Assembly: GCF_933208495.1 (NCBI RefSeq)
Contig: NZ_CAKOET010000003.1
Coordinates: 1 to 64,000 of the forward strand
From: Convivina praedatoris
GTDB taxonomy: Bacteria; Bacillota; Bacilli; Lactobacillales; Lactobacillaceae
Length of the DNA stretch: 64,000 nt
Reading direction: 5' to 3'
Under the pieces are notes generated by a model. It was not told the DNA's origin. It did not search any database and was given only the letters and a program-made list of their open reading frames with translations. The position numbers and the translations under genes were made by a program. Numbering within the stretch: the first letter of the stretch is position 1; each line of letters opens with the position of its first letter. Shown here piece after piece: positions 61,724 through 64,000 of the stretch.

Positions 61724-63780
61724 TGGCAACATTTATATTAGAAATTGGCTTAGAAGAAGTACCGGCACATTTGGTAACTAGTTCAGAAGAACAATTATTG
61801 CAACGAGTTCGTGACTTTATGGCTGACCATCGTTTGTCATACGGTCAATTAAAGGGCTTGTCCACACCGCGACGTTTGGCGGTGCAAATTACTGACCTAG
61901 CTGCTGAATCAGAAAGTATCAGTGAAGAAAAACGTGGGCCAGCAATTGAACGGGCCAAAGATGCTGATGGTAACTGGTCTAAAGCGGCACAAGGTTTTGC
62001 TCGTGGGCAGGGCACAACTCCAGAAAACTTAATGCAACGTGATGGCTATGTTTGGTTTAATAAAGTTTTAACCGGTGAACCAGCAGCTGATATTTTGGCT
62101 AAGTTGGGTGATGAAGTGGTCATGCAAATGAAATTTACTACCTACATGAAGTGGGGGAACCATGATTTCTTGTATGTTCGACCAATTCGCTGGTTAGTAG
62201 CAATGTTGGACCAACAAGTGATTGATTTTTCTGTTTTGGACGTTAAGACAGGTAATACTACCCGTGGACATCGGTTCTTGTCCAGTGGTGACGTAGTCAT
62301 TCCAACTGCTAGCGACTATGAACAAAGTTTGGAACAAGTCTTTGTTTTGGCGGATGCCCAGACGCGTAAGCAAAAGATTATGGCTCAATTAATGGCCATT
62401 GCTCAAGAAAATAATTGGCAGCTTGATTTGGATTCTGAAGCCGCTCAAGATTTGTTAGAGGAAGTTAATAATATTGTGGAATGGCCAACTGCCTTTGCCG
62501 GTAACTTTGCGGATAAGTATTTGGCCCTACCAAAGGAAGTTTTGATTACTTCCATGCGGGAACACCAACGTTTCTTCTTCGTGACTGACCAAGCAGGGGA
62601 CTTGCTGCCCCACTTCCTTTCTGTTCGTAATGGAAACGGCCAGCATCTTGCTAATGTGATTGCTGGAAATGAAAAGGTGCTAGTAGCTCGTTTGGAAGAT
62701 GCTGAGTTCTTCTACCAAGAGGATCAACAAAAGACGATTGCTGATTACATGGAACGGGTTAAGAAATTGGTCTTCCATGAAAAGATTGGTACGGTCTATG
62801 AACATATGCAACGAGTTGGCCAATTAGCTGCTATGTTAGCTCAATATTTGCAATTATCTGCCGATGAAACGAAAGCCTTGCAGCGTGCTGCTCAAATTTA
62901 TAAGTTTGATTTGATGACTGGTATGGTCGGTGAATTTGATGAATTACAAGGTGTCATGGGTGAACACTATGCTAAACTCTTTGGCGAAGAAGCAGCCGTT
63001 GGCCAGGCAATTCGTGAACACTACCTACCTATTTCAGCTGATGGCACTGTGGCTCAAAGTAATGTTGGGGCAGTATTGGCGTTGGCTGATAAGTTGGATA
63101 CCATTGTGACCTTCTTTGCAGCTGACATGGTACCAACTGGATCAAATGATCCTTACGGTTTGCGTCGTGCAGCCAGCGGAATTGTCCGGACTCTAGAAAG
63201 TAAGGGTTGGCAGTTGGATCTATTGGCAATTTTGAGTAAATATAAGCAAAATAATTTGCCAGTAGCTGACACTAATTTGGAAAAAGTGATTGACTTTATG
63301 ACTGATCGTTTGCGTAAACAGGCTTTGGATCAGGGCATTCGGGCTGATATTGTTTCGGCCGGAACGGCTAATGTGGTTACGGGCAACTTTGTTTATGTTG
63401 CTGATCGTACTCAGGTGTTAAGCCAACATGCTGATGATGCTAACTTCAGAGCCGTCATTGAAGCTTTGACTCGGGTTAGCCGTTTAGCAGCTAAACAGCC
63501 TAGCGATGCGGCAGTTGAACCAGACCTATTAGTTAATGGTGCTGAAAAGCAGTTGTACTCAGTAACCCAAGGGCTCAATCTTCAAGATTTGATTCAGACT
63601 GGTGCGCAGAATTTGTTTGAAGCTTTGGCTGGTTTGAAGGCCCCAATTGCCGCCTATTTTGAAGCAACAATGGTTAACGATGATGATCAGGCTATTCGGG
63701 CTAACCGCTATGCTCAGTTAAACCAAATTAGTCGCTTGATTAACGGTATGGGTGACTTAGAAGAAATCGTAATTAAGTAG
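61723..63780 (+). CDS. glyS: Glycyl-tRNA synthetase beta subunit
   Basis: A 685-residue beta subunit: TFILEIGLEEVPAHLVTSSEEQL at the N-terminus, RPIRWLVAMLDQQVIDF, and the HD-like domain GTVYEHMQRVGQLAAML ... MVGEFDELQGVMGEHYA. The C-terminal anticodon-binding part runs to about 685. It binds tRNA-Gly. The one-base overlap with glyQ supports equimolar synthesis. Confidence 0.98.
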   Translation: MATFILEIGLEEVPAHLVTSSEEQLLQRVRDFMADHRLSYGQLKGLSTPRRLAVQITDLAAESESISEEKRGPAIERAKDADGNWSKAAQGFARGQGTTPENLMQRDGYVWFNKVLTGEPAADILAKLGDEVVMQMKFTTYMKWGNHDFLYVRPIRWLVAMLDQQVIDFSVLDVKTGNTTRGHRFLSSGDVVIPTASDYEQSLEQVFVLADAQTRKQKIMAQLMAIAQENNWQLDLDSEAAQDLLEEVNNIVEWPTAFAGNFADKYLALPKEVLITSMREHQRFFFVTDQAGDLLPHFLSVRNGNGQHLANVIAGNEKVLVARLEDAEFFYQEDQQKTIADYMERVKKLVFHEKIGTVYEHMQRVGQLAAMLAQYLQLSADETKALQRAAQIYKFDLMTGMVGEFDELQGVMGEHYAKLFGEEAAVGQAIREHYLPISADGTVAQSNVGAVLALADKLDTIVTFFAADMVPTGSNDPYGLRRAASGIVRTLESKGWQLDLLAILSKYKQNNLPVADTNLEKVIDFMTDRLRKQALDQGIRADIVSAGTANVVTGNFVYVADRTQVLSQHADDANFRAVIEALTRVSRLAAKQPSDAAVEPDLLVNGAEKQLYSVTQGLNLQDLIQTGAQNLFEALAGLKAPIAAYFEATMVNDDDQAIRANRYAQLNQISRLINGMGDLEEIVIK

Positions 63781-63801
63781 ACTTTAACCGTACTATTTAC
63801 T

Positions 63802-63828
63802 GGCACAAGTATCACCTTGTGCCTTTTT
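63802..63828 (+). terminator. Terminator of the glyQS unit
   Basis: GGCACAAG-TATCAC-CTTGTGCC followed by five T residues. Confidence 0.9.
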
Positions 63829-63875
63829 CATGTAAAATAGAAGCAGGATTAAACTTTAAACAGACGGAGCAAGTA

Positions 63876-64000
63876 TGGCAGAAATTAAGATTGACCAACT
63901 CAAAGAGCGACAAAAGCGGATCCGGAATTTCTCGATTGTGGCCCACATTGATCATGGGAAATCAACTATCGCTGACCGGATTTTAGAGCAAACACATACG
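63876..64000 (+). CDS. lepA: Elongation factor 4 (LepA), 5' part only
   Basis: The frame starts [19 protein letters not shown] and continues with the G1 GTPase loop [14 protein letters not shown], typical of LepA rather than EF-Tu or BipA. ACGGAG precedes the ATG. The rest lies beyond the right edge. LepA is a ribosome-associated GTPase that promotes efficient translation under stress. Confidence 0.93.

Overview
The window reads as a chromosome segment of a low-GC, Gram-positive lactic acid bacterium (Lactobacillales, probably Lactobacillaceae in the broad sense). The signs are strong AGGAGG-type ribosome binding sites, an LPxTG serine-rich surface protein, an L27 with a Firmicutes-type N-terminal extension, a PyrR-type pyrimidine leader, a glycine T-box, a Lacto-rpsB-like leader, and the order lexA-yneF-plsC-trmN6-yazA-rpsB-tsf-pyrH-frr. 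A Weissella/Leuconostoc-like or heterofermentative lactobacillus host is possible, but the genus is a guess.

Layout. 1-5088: 3' part of a giant serine-rich repeat adhesin ending in LPNTG. 5200-10730: AT-rich accessory stretch with a sunset-domain-like membrane protein, a TraX-family protein, a CPBP protease, a DUF2798-like protein, long gene-poor spacers, a 41-residue amphipathic peptide gene with its own promoter and terminator, and a CsbD-like protein. 10882-10955: tRNA-Arg(TCT). 11069-31461: mostly housekeeping genes (rplU-rpmA, two 5'-nucleotidase-family phosphatases around an Xaa-Pro peptidase, bioY-birA, ilvE, a Ham1-like protein, dus, an antiporter, murE-coaBC, argS, a class A PBP) ending in a signal peptidase homologue that lacks both catalytic residues. 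31477-39466: pyrBC-carAB-pyrFE behind a PyrR attenuator. 39475-43404 (minus): PRD-type regulator, two HAD phosphatases and a class II aldolase. 43482-52990: L-ascorbate utilisation (ulaG-D-E-F), a FGGY kinase with an orphan GatC-type EIIC, and the ascorbate PTS (EIIA, UlaA, UlaB). 53003-64000: lexA, yneF, plsC, trmN6, yazA, rpsB-tsf, pyrH-frr, then a T-box-controlled DUF2130-glyQ-glyS unit and the start of lepA.

How the genes work together. UlaABC-type PTS proteins would bring in L-ascorbate as its 6-phosphate; UlaG, UlaD, UlaE and UlaF turn it stepwise into D-xylulose 5-phosphate, which fits a phosphoketolase-type metabolism. Three cre-like boxes precede the three sugar transcription units. 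The pyr operon supplies UMP, but pyrD and pyrR are not in it. bioY-birA is probably controlled by BirA through the inverted repeat upstream.

The points most worth following up are the peptide gene at 9624-9749, which resembles beta-type phenol-soluble modulins and has paired direct repeats upstream; the catalytically dead signal peptidase homologue; the very compact T-box placed before a DUF2130 gene rather than directly before glyQ; a phosphatase gene that seems to need an AUU start; and the kinase/orphan-EIIC pair.
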